A program made the translations under genes and the position numbers. From the NCBI RefSeq assembly GCF_030272615.1, contig NC_081410.1, positions 125,801,640 through 125,865,639 on the forward strand: a stretch of DNA of 64,000 bases, read 5' to 3'. The DNA is from Cryptomeria japonica. Taxonomy: Eukaryota > Streptophyta > Pinopsida > Cupressales > Cupressaceae. Each line of letters starts with the position of its first letter. Position 1 is the first letter of the stretch. This document shows positions 35,401-47,400 of this stretch, in pieces. Under the pieces are notes generated by a model. The model saw only the letters and a list, made by a program, of their open reading frames with translations. It searched no databases and was not told the origin of the DNA.

Positions 35401-38400
35401 AAGCGGTAAAACAAAAGTGTCCCTACAGCCTTACACTAAACTAGTTCGATAATTCCAAGCATGATATTTATCAATACTATGTGAATATTACTTAACAATA
35501 TTTATTATTGATTGTATTTAAAAATAAACTAATATTTAATGTGTTTATTTAATAATTACTGTGAATATTACTTAACATAATTATTATTGATGGTAATTAT
35601 AAATGCAAAATAATAATTATTGTGAATGTTATTTAACAGTGACAAATAAATAATTAATTTAGATCCTCTACAAATAAAGCGTAAACACCCAAAATTTTAA
35701 ATGTTCATATGAAAAATAGATAAAGCACGTATATATATATATTATATTTAAAGTGACTAATCGGCCCACTCACCCCTTAACCCATTCAGAGAGCCTAGCC
35801 CTCATGGGCCAGAAGTTCAATAAAAATATTTTTCATCGGGTTTGGTTGAGTCTCCCAACTAGAGTGCCGGAGGGGGCCCCATCCCGCCTTCGCCCTACCA
35901 TTCCCCCATATGAAAACATGGATAAAGCATGTATATGTACATTATAGAAACTTAACATATCACATTTGTGTTCAGAATTCAATGTCAATGCTCAACATGC
36001 ACATTCATAATTCAGAATTCATTATCAATACTCAATATGCATTCATAATTGAAAATTCATTGTCAATATGCCAGCACTTGTTTGCATGTAGTTCATTGTT
36101 TCTTTCTAGTTGGAAGATATTTTGATAGTATTCCATTACTATTATGACCTATAACCGCTTTTTTATGCACTACCAAGTTTTGGGTGTTTGTGAAACTCAT
36201 TACCAAGCTGTTATTAATATTTCTGAGTGCTTTTGGCTATGATTCAGACCTGTTTACCTTTCATATGAGTGAAAATTACCTAATCAAAATTACCTCCCAA
36301 AAATTTATTAAATGTCTGATCTGTAAATATAATGCAATATGCCTTCCAAAATGTGGGCAACCAATAGATTCGAATATGTAATAACCTATTTACTGAAACA
36401 AACTGAACAAAAATGGCAACCATCAATATTTTACTTTCAAAATATAGTACTATTGCTGAGGTTTGGGGAGCACAATAAGAAATAAAAAATGTTTTTTAAG
36501 CATTTTAGCTTTTTTTTTTCTTAAATGTGCTGGGAAAAGGGGGTGGCTCGCTGCCCCTGAGACGGTTAGGGGACGTCGCAAGCGTCCCCAATTGTGTAGG
36601 GGATGGGGGGGCCCCTTTGAGAATTGCTGCCATCCCCAAGTTTTCGGGATGTTTCCCACTTATTTTGCAATTTTGGGGATGGCAGGGGGACGTCCCGTAG
36701 CTATCCTCAAGTCCCCAAAACTTAATAGTGGAACTAGATAGGTAATACTCCTATATTCAGACCAACAATAATTTTATGTGAAGGGGACTTAATAGTGGAA
36801 CTAGATAGGTAACACTCGTATTCAGATCAACAACAATTTTAATTCCATTTCCATTGTTCATAATTTCCAAAACCTACAAAAAATGTATGATGGCATTTTG
36901 GGTTTCAACTTCGCTTAATTTTGAAAAAAGTGACATTATAGATAATTACATTGAAAAATAAATTGAATGAATGATTCAATAATTGGATAATTACATTGAA
37001 TGATATACACACGTATATATAGAGGTTACAAGACGATGTTCTATAAATAGAACTAGTCGTTAAAGTGAAATCAAGTAAGCTAAAAAACTTAAAAAACTAA
37101 ATATAGCTTAAAAGGCTAAATAATAAAAAGCTAAATAAGTCGACTAAAAAGCTAAATAGCTAAATAAGTTGACAACTAAGATGACTGCTAAAAATAGAAA
37201 ATGACCATTATAGAAGATATTAATATTATTTTAACACCCTCCCTAATGGTCATCGTACTCAATACCCTACAAAAGACACTGCAGGTGTTATGATCACAAA
37301 TGCAAAGACCATCTGTTGCTACGAAGTCCCTTTCAAGATCTGTAGAATGTAAATGACCAAGAGTACCAAAAGCCATCCAAATTAGAGATTTGGCACACAC
37401 GAATTATTGAAGCTTGAAACCATGATTTTGATGATAAAATCAGCAAACCTTTTTGCAGAAGAGTACCAACTCCAAAATTGACTGTAAGATACCACGGTTG
37501 TAGATGTTCGCCCTAGCAGGTGCGACCAAAACCGATTGCAAAAAAGCTTGATTTTTGAGGAGAAAAATCGATCAAAACCAAAGAACTTCACGAATCGCAT
37601 AGCCCACGCGAACTTCGCGTATTACAGATGATTTTTGAGGAAAAAATCGTAAAAATCAGCAAACAATTTTTGAACAAAAAAATTATGAAAACCTAGAAAT
37701 CCCACGCAAGCTTTGCGGATGTCAGACAATAATTTTTAAGGACAAAATTCTAAACCTTGTGAACAATTTTTGAGGAAAAAAAATGTGAAAACCAACCCAT
37801 GAATTTTTGTGGAATAAATGATAAAATTCTAAACCCATGAATGTCAGACAATAATTTTTGAGGATAAAATTCTAAACCTTGTGAACAATTTTTGAGGAAA
37901 AAAAATGTGAAAACCAACCCATGAATTTTTGTGGAATAAATGATAAAACCGATAGACAATTTTTTTAGGAAAAAATCGTGAAAACCTTGGGACCTGTAAG
38001 ACAAGGTTTGGCCTAAATCAATCTGATAAAGGTAAGGATATTCAGATATCGTGAACATGCACTGTTTCCAGGGGTTGTGGCAGTTGTTGAACTTTTGATT
38101 GTGTTCCAACATGATGTTGGTCAAAGATGACATCACGAAAATGGAGGTTGATCGAGGTCAACAAAGTGAAAGCAAGAGACAAAAGAATCTGATTTAAAAA
38201 AAATCAGAATAGAAGCATCTGTTGAAAAAACTGAAACCCTTTAGGAGAATTCTGGCACGAATTCCAAGGTGCGAATTTTGAGGTTTGGAAGAAACCCAGA
38301 AATTAAAATTTTCTGCAAACTCAAAACCTGAAATTAAAGTGACGGCACCAATACCCAAATTGAATACGTACCTAGAAGTGGAGTTTTTGTCATCCACTGA

Positions 38401-41400
38401 TCTTGCCCAATCTGAGTTAGTATTACCAATCAGCTTTGGATCATTGCACCTGCTATACAGAATGCCATAGTCGAAGTGCCTTTCACATATCACGATACTC
38501 GCTTCGCTGCAATCCAATGATCAGCTTTTGGGGTGGTCATGAAGCGAGAGATGTAGCTGACAACAAAACTGATGTCAGGTCTAGTGGCAGTGAGATAGAT
38601 GAGGCTGCCTACTAGTTGCCTGAATTCTATTTCATCTACTGTAGGTGAATTAGACTTGGCTGATAACTTTAGCCCTTTCTCCATAGATGTGGAAGCAGGT
38701 TTACAATCCTGCATTTGAAACATGTCAAGCAAATTGCGGGCATACTTGGATTGTTAGATAAAGATACTGCCATCAGTCTTCCATACTTCGACACCTAAGC
38801 AATAATGGAGAAGCCCCAAATCTGTCATGTCAAAAGCTTGGCACAAGTCTTGTTTAATGGGTGTAATCAAATGTGTGGAATTGCCAGTAATGATCAAGTC
38901 ATCCACGTAGAGAACAAGAAAAAGGATATCATCACTAGAGAGTTTGACATACAGATTAGTGTTGGAGGGACTGCGTTGAAAACCATGTTCAACCAAATAT
39001 TGATCAATCTTGAAGTACCAAGCCCGAGGGGCTTGCTTCAGGCCATAGAGAGCTTTTACCAATTTGCAAACCTGATGTTCCTTACCAAGAACTGTGAAGC
39101 CAGGAGGTTGAGTCATATAAACTTATTCCTGCAAGTCACCATTGAGGAATGTACTCTTAACATCCATCTGATGAAGTTTCCATTCAAACTGAGTTGCAAT
39201 GGCGAGAAGAAGACGCATTGTACTCATCTTGGCAATGGGAGCAAAAGTCTCCTTGTAGTCAATGCCCTCCTGCTGTGTAAAACCCCGAGCAACTAATTTG
39301 GCCTTGTACTTGTCCAAAGTACCATTTGCATGAAACTTGACTTTGTAAACCCATTTACAACTGATAGGTTTCTTCGCAGGAGGCAAATCAGAAAGAGCCC
39401 AAGTGTTATTCTTCAGAAGACTATGGTATTCTTGTTAAAATAATATTAATATCTTCTATAATGATCATCTTCTATTTTTAGCAGTCATCTTAGTTGTCGA
39501 CTTATTTAGCTATTTAGCTTTTTAGTCGACTTATTTAGCTTGTTAAGTTAGCTTTTTATTATTTAGCCTTTTAAGCTATATTTAGCTTTTTAATCTTTTT
39601 AGCTTATAGTTCTATTTATAGAACATTGTCTATTTATAGCCTTTTAAGCTATATTTAGCTTATTAATCAGAGCATGGAATCTAAAATTTCGATTTTTTTT
39701 TGAAATTTTTATAGAAGAGATTTTTTTAAAACTGTTTTTTTTTCAAAAAAAAAAAGAGTAAGTTCTTTTTCTCTTCCTAGGCAGATTTTTTTTTGCATGT
39801 TGAAATTTTTTCTAGGGTTTCTACAATTTTTGAGTAGGGTTTTGACCCTTCAATTCAAGTCGAAATTCTATTTTGGTTTTAGATTGTTGGTGGGTTTTTT
39901 GAGAGCTTTTCTGGGTTGGTCTCAAATTTTTCTAGGTGCCTCATTTTTGGTGCCTCGAATTTGCCTTGGAATTTACAAATAGTCTTGCGATTTTTGCTAA
40001 TTTTGTGAATGTCGGGAATTTTGGTGTCTTTGGGCACTGTTTATGCTATACATCTGACCTAGGGTTTTGCTATTTTTTTTATATAAAAAAATCAGTTATA
40101 AAAATTTGACATTTCAGTCTTCCAGGAAATTTGGTTTTCTGGGTTTGTCAAAAAATCTTTTGGGTTTTCCAAAATTTATGCCTTGGATTTCATGCCAGCA
40201 GACATTCCTTGAGATCTGTGCCCATTTTTTTCTGATTATTTTTTTGTTCCCTAGGGTTTGCAGGAAATTTTGATTTTTTGGGTTTTTCAACAAACCTAAA
40301 AATTTGTGCATTGGGATTCGTGCCTCAAATTCCATTCCAAGATTTCAGTTTTCTTGTGTAGTTCATTCTATTATGTTTTTATAATCAAAATTCTTTCGTC
40401 TCTTGCCTTCACAAGGTTGACCTTGCTCAACCTCGGTTTTCGTGATGGCGTCTTTGACCAACATCATGTTGGAACAGATTGTTCTTGGCAAGGTTCCTCG
40501 TCCTATAGCAGCAGGTGAAGATCAAGACAAACATGATACGAAGAATCGAGAGGTTGTCATGCTTATCAAACTCTCAGTTACAAATGATCAACTCCCTCTG
40601 GTGCCTTTAGGTAAAACAACTACGAAGATCGGGGATCTTTTGAAGGATCTTTATGAAATGTTTGAAGGATCTTTTTGAAGAATATGCTGTTTTCTATCAT
40701 GATGGATGAGAAGTCTTCTATCCAAGCACATCTCACGAAGATCAAGGAGATCCGTAACCAGTTGGAAGCTATAGGCCGAACCATTGTGGAAGAGGATATG
40801 GTAGTGATCACACTGAAAAGCCTTCCGAGATCGTATGAGCATTTCATTGATACTCTCAATATCTCATCTACTAGTGTTGATTTGAAGTTTCGTGATCTCT
40901 GCAACAAGCTTCTATAGTAGGATCGATGGAAGCAGCAGTTTGGAAGCAACGCTAGTTCGTCCACTGAACAAGCCTTCACAACTACACTTTTGGATAAGAA
41001 CAAGGGTAAAGGTCAGTCCTTCCAGCAGAAGGGGCAAGGTTAATACTCACAGTCGTTAATACTTACAATCTTCAAAGAAGAAAAGTGTACAATGTAACTA
41101 TTGTCACCAGTTTGGCCATATGAAGAAAGATTGCAGGAAATTGTTGGCATCTGTTGAAGAGCATTCTGGAGAGAAGGAGTCAGCCTTCTATGCTTTGTGA
41201 TAAGCAAATTTCCTGTTTGGTTGGTTTTCACTTTATTTTTTCCTCAAAAATTGTTCGCAGGGTTTCAAATTTTTTCCTTAAAAATTATTATCTGTCATCC
41301 GCAAAGCTTGTGTGGGATTTCTAGGTTTTCATAATTTTTTCTTCAAAAATTGTTTGCTGGTTTTTATGATTTTTTCCTCAAAAATCATCTGTAATATGTG

Positions 41401-44400
41401 AAGTTCGCGTGGGATTTGTGATACGCGGAGTTCTTTGGTTTTGATTGATTTTTCTCCTAAAAAATTGAGCTTTGTTGCAGTTAGTTTGGGTCGCACCTGC
41501 TAGGGCGAACATCTGCAACCGGGGTATCTTGCAGTCAGTTTTGGAGTTGGTACTCTTTTGCAAAAGGGTTTGCTGATGTTTTTCCTCAAAATCATGGTTT
41601 CAGGCTTCAATAATTCGTGTGTGCTAGATCTCTAATTCGCGTGTGAAGGCTACATTAGCTTGGATGGCTTTTGGTACTCTTGGTCATTTACATTCTGCAA
41701 ATCTTGGGAGGGTCTCCGTAGCAAGAGATGGTCTTTGCATTTGTGATCATAACACCTGCAGTGTCTTCTGTAGGGTATTGAGTACGATGACCATTAGGGA
41801 GGGTGTTAAAATAATATTAATATCTTCTATAATGGTCATCTTCTATTTTTAGTAGTCATCTTAGTTGTCGACTTATTTAGCTATTTAGCTTTTTAGTCAA
41901 CTTATTTAGCTTGTTAAGTTAGCTTTTTATTATTTAGCCTTTTAGGCTATATTTAGCTTGTTAATATTTTTAGCTTATTTGATTTCACTTTAATGACTAG
42001 TTCTATTTATAGATCATCGTCTTGTAACCTCTATATATATGTGTGTATATCGTTCAATGTAATTATCCGATTATTGAATCATTCATTCAATTTATTTTTC
42101 AATTCTGTCTCCATAGCCTTTTCCCACTCAAGAATGCCTTTAGCCTCTGAATACGTCTGGGGCTCACAGATGCTGTGGATGTTGGCCATAAGTGCAAGGT
42201 TTACTTTATTCTGTTGCTTTCTCTTGCAGCGAACTGATCTATCCTCCAGAAGCTCATCATTACGAAGATCTCCTATTGTCTTGGCCCACCATTTAGGCTT
42301 GAGGGTAGAAGTACCAACATCTATCTTGAGGAAAATCAGGTGGTGCTATATCATGATTGATAGAATCCTCATCTTTAGAGTCAATGCTTTGAAGCCCTCC
42401 CATAATGGGAACCAAGAGGAAGATGAACACCAACATCAGAAGTCTTCACATACTGAGTTGCAAGACTAGGAGTAGTAGAAGGCATGAATGGACTGATAGT
42501 CTCATCAACCACAACATCACGACTGAAGATGAGACGATCTGTCTCCACATCAATCAACTTGTAGGCCTTGTGGTTGTCGTTGTAACCAGTAAACATAAGT
42601 GTTTGGCTCTTTGAATCCAGCTTCCTGGTTGCGTTCATCCCATTTGTCTTGATCTTTTCCGACAGTGTCTGGATGTTGAGACGTGCCTAGAACAACGACA
42701 TCAAGCAAAAAACGAGGCATGGAAAACGATGCACCCAGAAAAATCCGATGACAACCTAGTTGAGCTCTCGAAAAAGCCACCCAAAATCTGTAATCAGAAT
42801 TTTTTTTCGAGTTGAAACAGAGGGTTAAAACCCTAGACAAATTCTCAGAAATCCTAGGCGGCCATTAAAGCTCAAAAAAATTGCAGAAAGCCGTCACGCG
42901 GTTTAAAAGATAGATAGGGCACGGAAATCGCGAGATCAATCTCGATTTTTCTGAAAAAATTGCGCGTGATGAGGGCAGAAAAACACGAAAAATGAAAAAC
43001 GCGACCCTGTCGAAAAAAACACCCCAACAAACTCTCGAATTCAAAAAAACTTTTGACGAAAACAGATGTGGGTAGGAAAAAGCAGACCCACGATGTAGGA
43101 AAAATATTCAGAAATTTTTTGGATGCAATCTTCACTAAAAATTTTAGAATTTTAAAATTGCTCCAAATTTTTTTAATCCTGCTTTGATACCATGTGAAAA
43201 TCAGAGATGATTCATTGGTAAAAACTTAGTTTACTAACTGAGGGAAGAGATGCATTTATATGAATTACAAAATATCTTAGCTATTAAAGAAATTAACTAC
43301 TTCTTACTACTTGTTACTGTAGACATTTAAGATGTCTAACCAAAGAAACGAGACTCGGACTCGGCTCGAACTTGGCAAGGCCGACCCAGACTTGAACTCG
43401 GGACTCGAAGTCAAACTCGGCTAGACTTGGGAAAGTGAAAAACTCAAGAAATTTAGAGATTTTTAAAGATTTAAAACTTGTTTCATGCACCCTTTATTGA
43501 ATACACCTTAAAGACACAATATCATCATCAAACTCGGCTCATTTGATTACATACACAAGTATACATCAATCACATAAGCATAAACACAAATTGTAGCTGA
43601 AGGAAATAACAAACATAGATATATAAATATTGTCAAATGTATACAATATTACAAAACTCATGGAATAAAAAATCCATGTCATCATATGATCTTTATCAAA
43701 TTTTCCATACAAATACCAAAGGTAAATACAACTACAAGCCTATGGCTCAGAGGAGCCTACACCCTCCGGCCCCAGCCCTCCGTGAAGGCGTCTAAGGTAG
43801 GTCCTAGATGATTCGATAGCCATAGGCGCTCCCCGTGACACCATGCCATGCTCACCAACATCAAGAACATCTGTGTCACTATCTGCCTCTGAATCTCTTG
43901 TCTCTACTCGTGCTCTCCGCTCCTCCTTTGCCATGGCTACAATGTCAGCCTCTATATCTACCTGTTCGATCCAATCAGTGTCAGACTCGGAGGTTAAATT
44001 TTCCCTACTTCTATCGACGCAGTTTCCCCCCATATTTTTCGACGGGGGTTTGGGGGCAGCGCCCCCAAGGTCCCTGTCAAGGGATCAGGTTGCGAGGCCA
44101 AAAAGACTTGTTATTTAATAAAGGTGTTGGATGTTATTTTTCTATTGGCTGACATGTTGTAACCCAAATTTTTCTCATTCTCAGGCGGAGGTTGTAGTGA
44201 ACAAAGACAGGATCATTCATTTAAAAAAAACTTTTTAAATGTTTTTTTTTGTCATTTAATTTAACCCAGTCGGCGGTCGAGTTTCAGGCATTGGACTCGC
44301 CGAGTTTGGCGATTTTGCCTCTTGGACTCGGTCGTGTCCGAGTTCGAGCTCTGTAGACTCGGGAGGCATGACTCTAACCCAGACTCGCCGAGTTTGGGCG

Positions 44401-47400
44401 AGTCTGGGCGATTCTTGTTTCTCTGTCTAACAGTCGGTTACATTATTGACCATTAACATTAATAATATAAAATACTATTCTAACGCACGCAATGTCTGGT
44501 ATGCAACATACTTATATGTGGTGAGAGGTGTATAATTTATTAATTAGGGATAAAATGTTGAATAATTGAATGGATTGTGGATTCATCATATGAAGTAAAT
44601 AGCTTATGGAATGAAATCTGTTGTGTATTGTCTAATTGATATTTTTGTATTTCAGTTTCATGTATTTCTTCTAATTTATTATTGATTCAGATCCTAAAGA
44701 AAGTGCCTACATCAATTCTACACATCATATTTTTCATGTTAGGATGATCAGCTACCTGCTTGTTTTAGTAAACTAATCAAAATATATTTCCATTTAACAT
44801 CCCTTCTTAATTTATTCCTAGTCTCCAGTAGCTTTAGTTCCAAGCTTGGATGTACTGAATGTTCAACATACACAGGGTCACTTAAGAACCTTAACATTTA
44901 GTTTTTATTTAGTTTTTAATAGGACTAATAATTTTCCAGGTTTGTCTTCTGAGTTATGCTGATCCTCTGGATTTCTAAATACATTTTAGTAGATTATCCT
45001 TTGACAGGGATGCTTCTGATCGAGAACTAGGAACTTTTGCTGAGTTTCTTATATATTTTAGTAGATTGCCCTCTGACAGATTATTAGGATTAATCTCTCA
45101 TGTCAATATACTAGCTAATGATTATATTCCAGATGTGAGAACATACCTGATTTTATCTTTCTACAGGTTGCAAAGTTACTTGAATGCAAACCTTCACGCA
45201 TTCGCCTCATTTATCATGATAGGGAGCTTACACAGGATTCATTGGTATCTAACTATAATAGGCTTTTTCTGGTGGCTTGTATTTGAGCAGGTTTTTCTTT
45301 TATTTTTTTCTACCAATGTAATTATCAATTATCTGTATAAGTCTTTCATTCATGTGCTACAGGTCCTTTGGCATTGTGATGTAACTGGTGAAAGTCCCAT
45401 ATGTGCTTCAGTAAGTTCTGTCCTTTCATATATAGTCCTGGTAACTGCATTTCTGATGGTCAAAAAACAATAGCCTTGGTAGCCCTTGGTACTTTCTTAA
45501 TAGACTTTTGCAATGCATACTGCATATCGATTGTACTGGATTCTTGCAATGTTTACTGCATATACTGCATATTGATTGAACTGGATTATAAATGCTTAAA
45601 TTTTGAATGTTTAGGTTAATGCAGTAGACCACAATATAAAAGTGATGGATGAACAGCAGCTACCGGGTATTTTGATTTCAAAGAACACACAGGTTCGTAT
45701 GTGTTGTGTGTAAAATCCTCCTAGGTTTCTGTAAATGTTGCTTTGTAACTCAAATTTTACTCTACTGCAATTGTCTTGTTTTTGGAACAGATTTATGACA
45801 TTCTCTTTGAGTTGGCAAACACTACTAATATTGGTGTTCGAGAAGTGAGTTTTTTATTTGAGCCATCTTTCTCTCAATGCACACCAAACACAACTACTCG
45901 GTTATTTATTTTAGTTGCATTTAGATCCAGATTTTGATTTAGGGTATTTGAATTCATTTTTGCAGGGTGCAAATGGCCTGCTAGCATTGCTACCAACACA
46001 TCCTGTTCTGCTGGCAGATTTTAAGGTGTGCCATTTATCTAGCTGTGCATCTAGTTAATTATCTGAAAGGCATTTGAACTTTTTAGTTGTTTTTCAATGT
46101 TCGGGGGAAAAAATAGAGAGATTATATTGCATTGTGTAACCCATTCAATGCTTCCGTTTCTCCATTTCTAGTTCTGTTTTAACAATACATTTATGTTAGG
46201 GCTTGCATCAAAGAAATAAAACTGAAGCTCAGGAGCTATTACAAACACAATTTGCTGCTAACTCACACCTTCTTTACACTTTACAGGTCACTTCTATCTC
46301 TCTTTTGTATGGTTACTTTTATTTATATTTATACTATTCATATTTGGTTCCATTTGCTTTGCTTGTTTCAAGAGACTATAGTTATCCTTTATTGTAATAT
46401 AATTTTGTTTTTCATTAAATTTTTTCTTCACCTGGAGATGATCTTCGTTTAACTCCACAGTTGTATTTTATGTATTTGAATTAAGTGATGGGTTTTCTTG
46501 TGCTTTATAGATGGCGTTGGCATTTTGTATGGGGCTGTGTTGTAGTTAAGATTGATAATAATTGTAAGCATCCCTGAAGTGGCTGTATGACTTGTGCAGA
46601 TTCTAGATGGTATTGTCATGCCTGTAACCCATTCCTCCGATGAACATACACTTGATTTCCGTAAATGCTTTCTGAAATATGGAGGATTACAGTGAGTTTC
46701 TCTCTTATGTTCTGTCTAATATGATAGAAATACATTACTTGTTTAGAGTGAATATTTTTCTCTTATTAGTAATGAATTGCAGAGTTATGGGTAATATGAA
46801 TCTTCTGAATTTATATTGGTGATAGGCTTTAGTGTTAGCTTGAAAGTAGATCGAAGACTTTAAACAAAGCAAATTTGTTTGCTCTTTCATTTTGATTTTT
46901 CTTTTTTTCTTGAGTGTTTATGAATAATTTCTGTTACCCCTTTTACTATAATTTTTCATATGATTCTTTGTTGTTTACACGAACTTCCCACCACATGAAA
47001 TAAAATGAACTAGTCTGAAGTATCCATCAGATGCTATGTTTTTGTACAGTGGCCAAAAGCTGTACAGATATTGTTACAACATTTTCCTCTTCACATTTAA
47101 GCTACATTATACACTCAAATGAGAAAGCTTTCCTTTCCACTTTTATTCAGTGAATTGCCTATGTTTGCTTCCATGAAATGAAATATTTTAGGTAGTGTTC
47201 TATTTCATATCTATAAAAGCTAGATGATTTGACAAGCTTAATTTATCATTTAATGTAACAAAATTATGCATTTTGCATAATTTTACCATCTTTGGCTTCT
47301 GTCATACTGTGGATTTGTATTCCTTCAATTTGCTTCTCAGATCCAGGATGATTTTCTAGATGTCAAGCATTTTAATTTTTGATATTTTATGCAGATACGT

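Larger units (their letters stand above)
24045..36767 (-). mobile_element. Ty1-copia retrotransposon with nested insertions, minus strand
   Basis: The element is bounded by ATAAT at 24040-24044 and 36768-36772, a 5-bp target duplication. Its 3' LTR is at 24045-24357 and its 5' LTR starts at 30637 next to a PBS (30625-30636), but the 5' LTR is split by about 5.9 kb of other elements and resumes at about 36721. A polypurine tract lies at 24358-24372 (minus strand). Gag, integrase, reverse transcriptase and RNase H remains are in the order of copia elements. All frames are broken, so it is inactive. Without insertions it would be about 6 kb. Confidence 0.85.
30637..36767 (-). repeat. 5' LTR of the copia element, split by an insertion
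   Basis: 30637 to about 30828 matches the 3' LTR at 24045 up to GATTATGAC..ATGT, and about 36721-36767 matches its other end (AATAGTGGAACTAGATAGGT and ...CCAACA). Between them sit about 5.9 kb of inserted DNA, and about 80 bases of the LTR are missing at the junction. A second partial LTR end (36789-36831) follows the element. Confidence 0.75.
39433..42101 (+). mobile_element. Gag-only copia-type LTR element inserted in pol
   Basis: Both ends are precise: ATTCT at 39428-39432 and 42102-42106 is a 5-bp target duplication, and removing the insert rejoins minus-strand pol (EWEKAMETE to EYHSLLKNNTWAL). The 3' LTR is 41814-42101 (288 bases), preceded by the polypurine tract GGGAGGG; the 5' LTR starts at 39433 (TGTTAAAATAATATT) but lacks its last part and half of the PBS (ATCAGAGC remains near 39669). 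Internally only gag is found. It is therefore a TR-GAG-like, non-autonomous element of the same LTR family as its host element. Confidence 0.8.
36952..44485 (-). mobile_element. Second Ty1-copia element, internally deleted, minus strand
   Basis: The 3' LTR is at 36952-37236 and the diverged 5' LTR at 43193-44485 (itself split). A PBS (minus-strand TGGTATCAAAGC) lies at 43181-43192 and a polypurine tract next to 37237. Internal sequence carries gag N-terminus joined directly to integrase C-terminus, then reverse transcriptase and part of RNase H, so most of gag, protease and integrase are deleted. A gag-only relative is inserted at 39433-42101. Outer flanks do not show a matching 5-bp duplication, so the outer limits are less certain. 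Confidence 0.7.

Noticed and set aside
38805-39296. 163-codon + strand frame
   Set aside because: Antisense of the minus-strand reverse transcriptase, which has clear conserved motifs.
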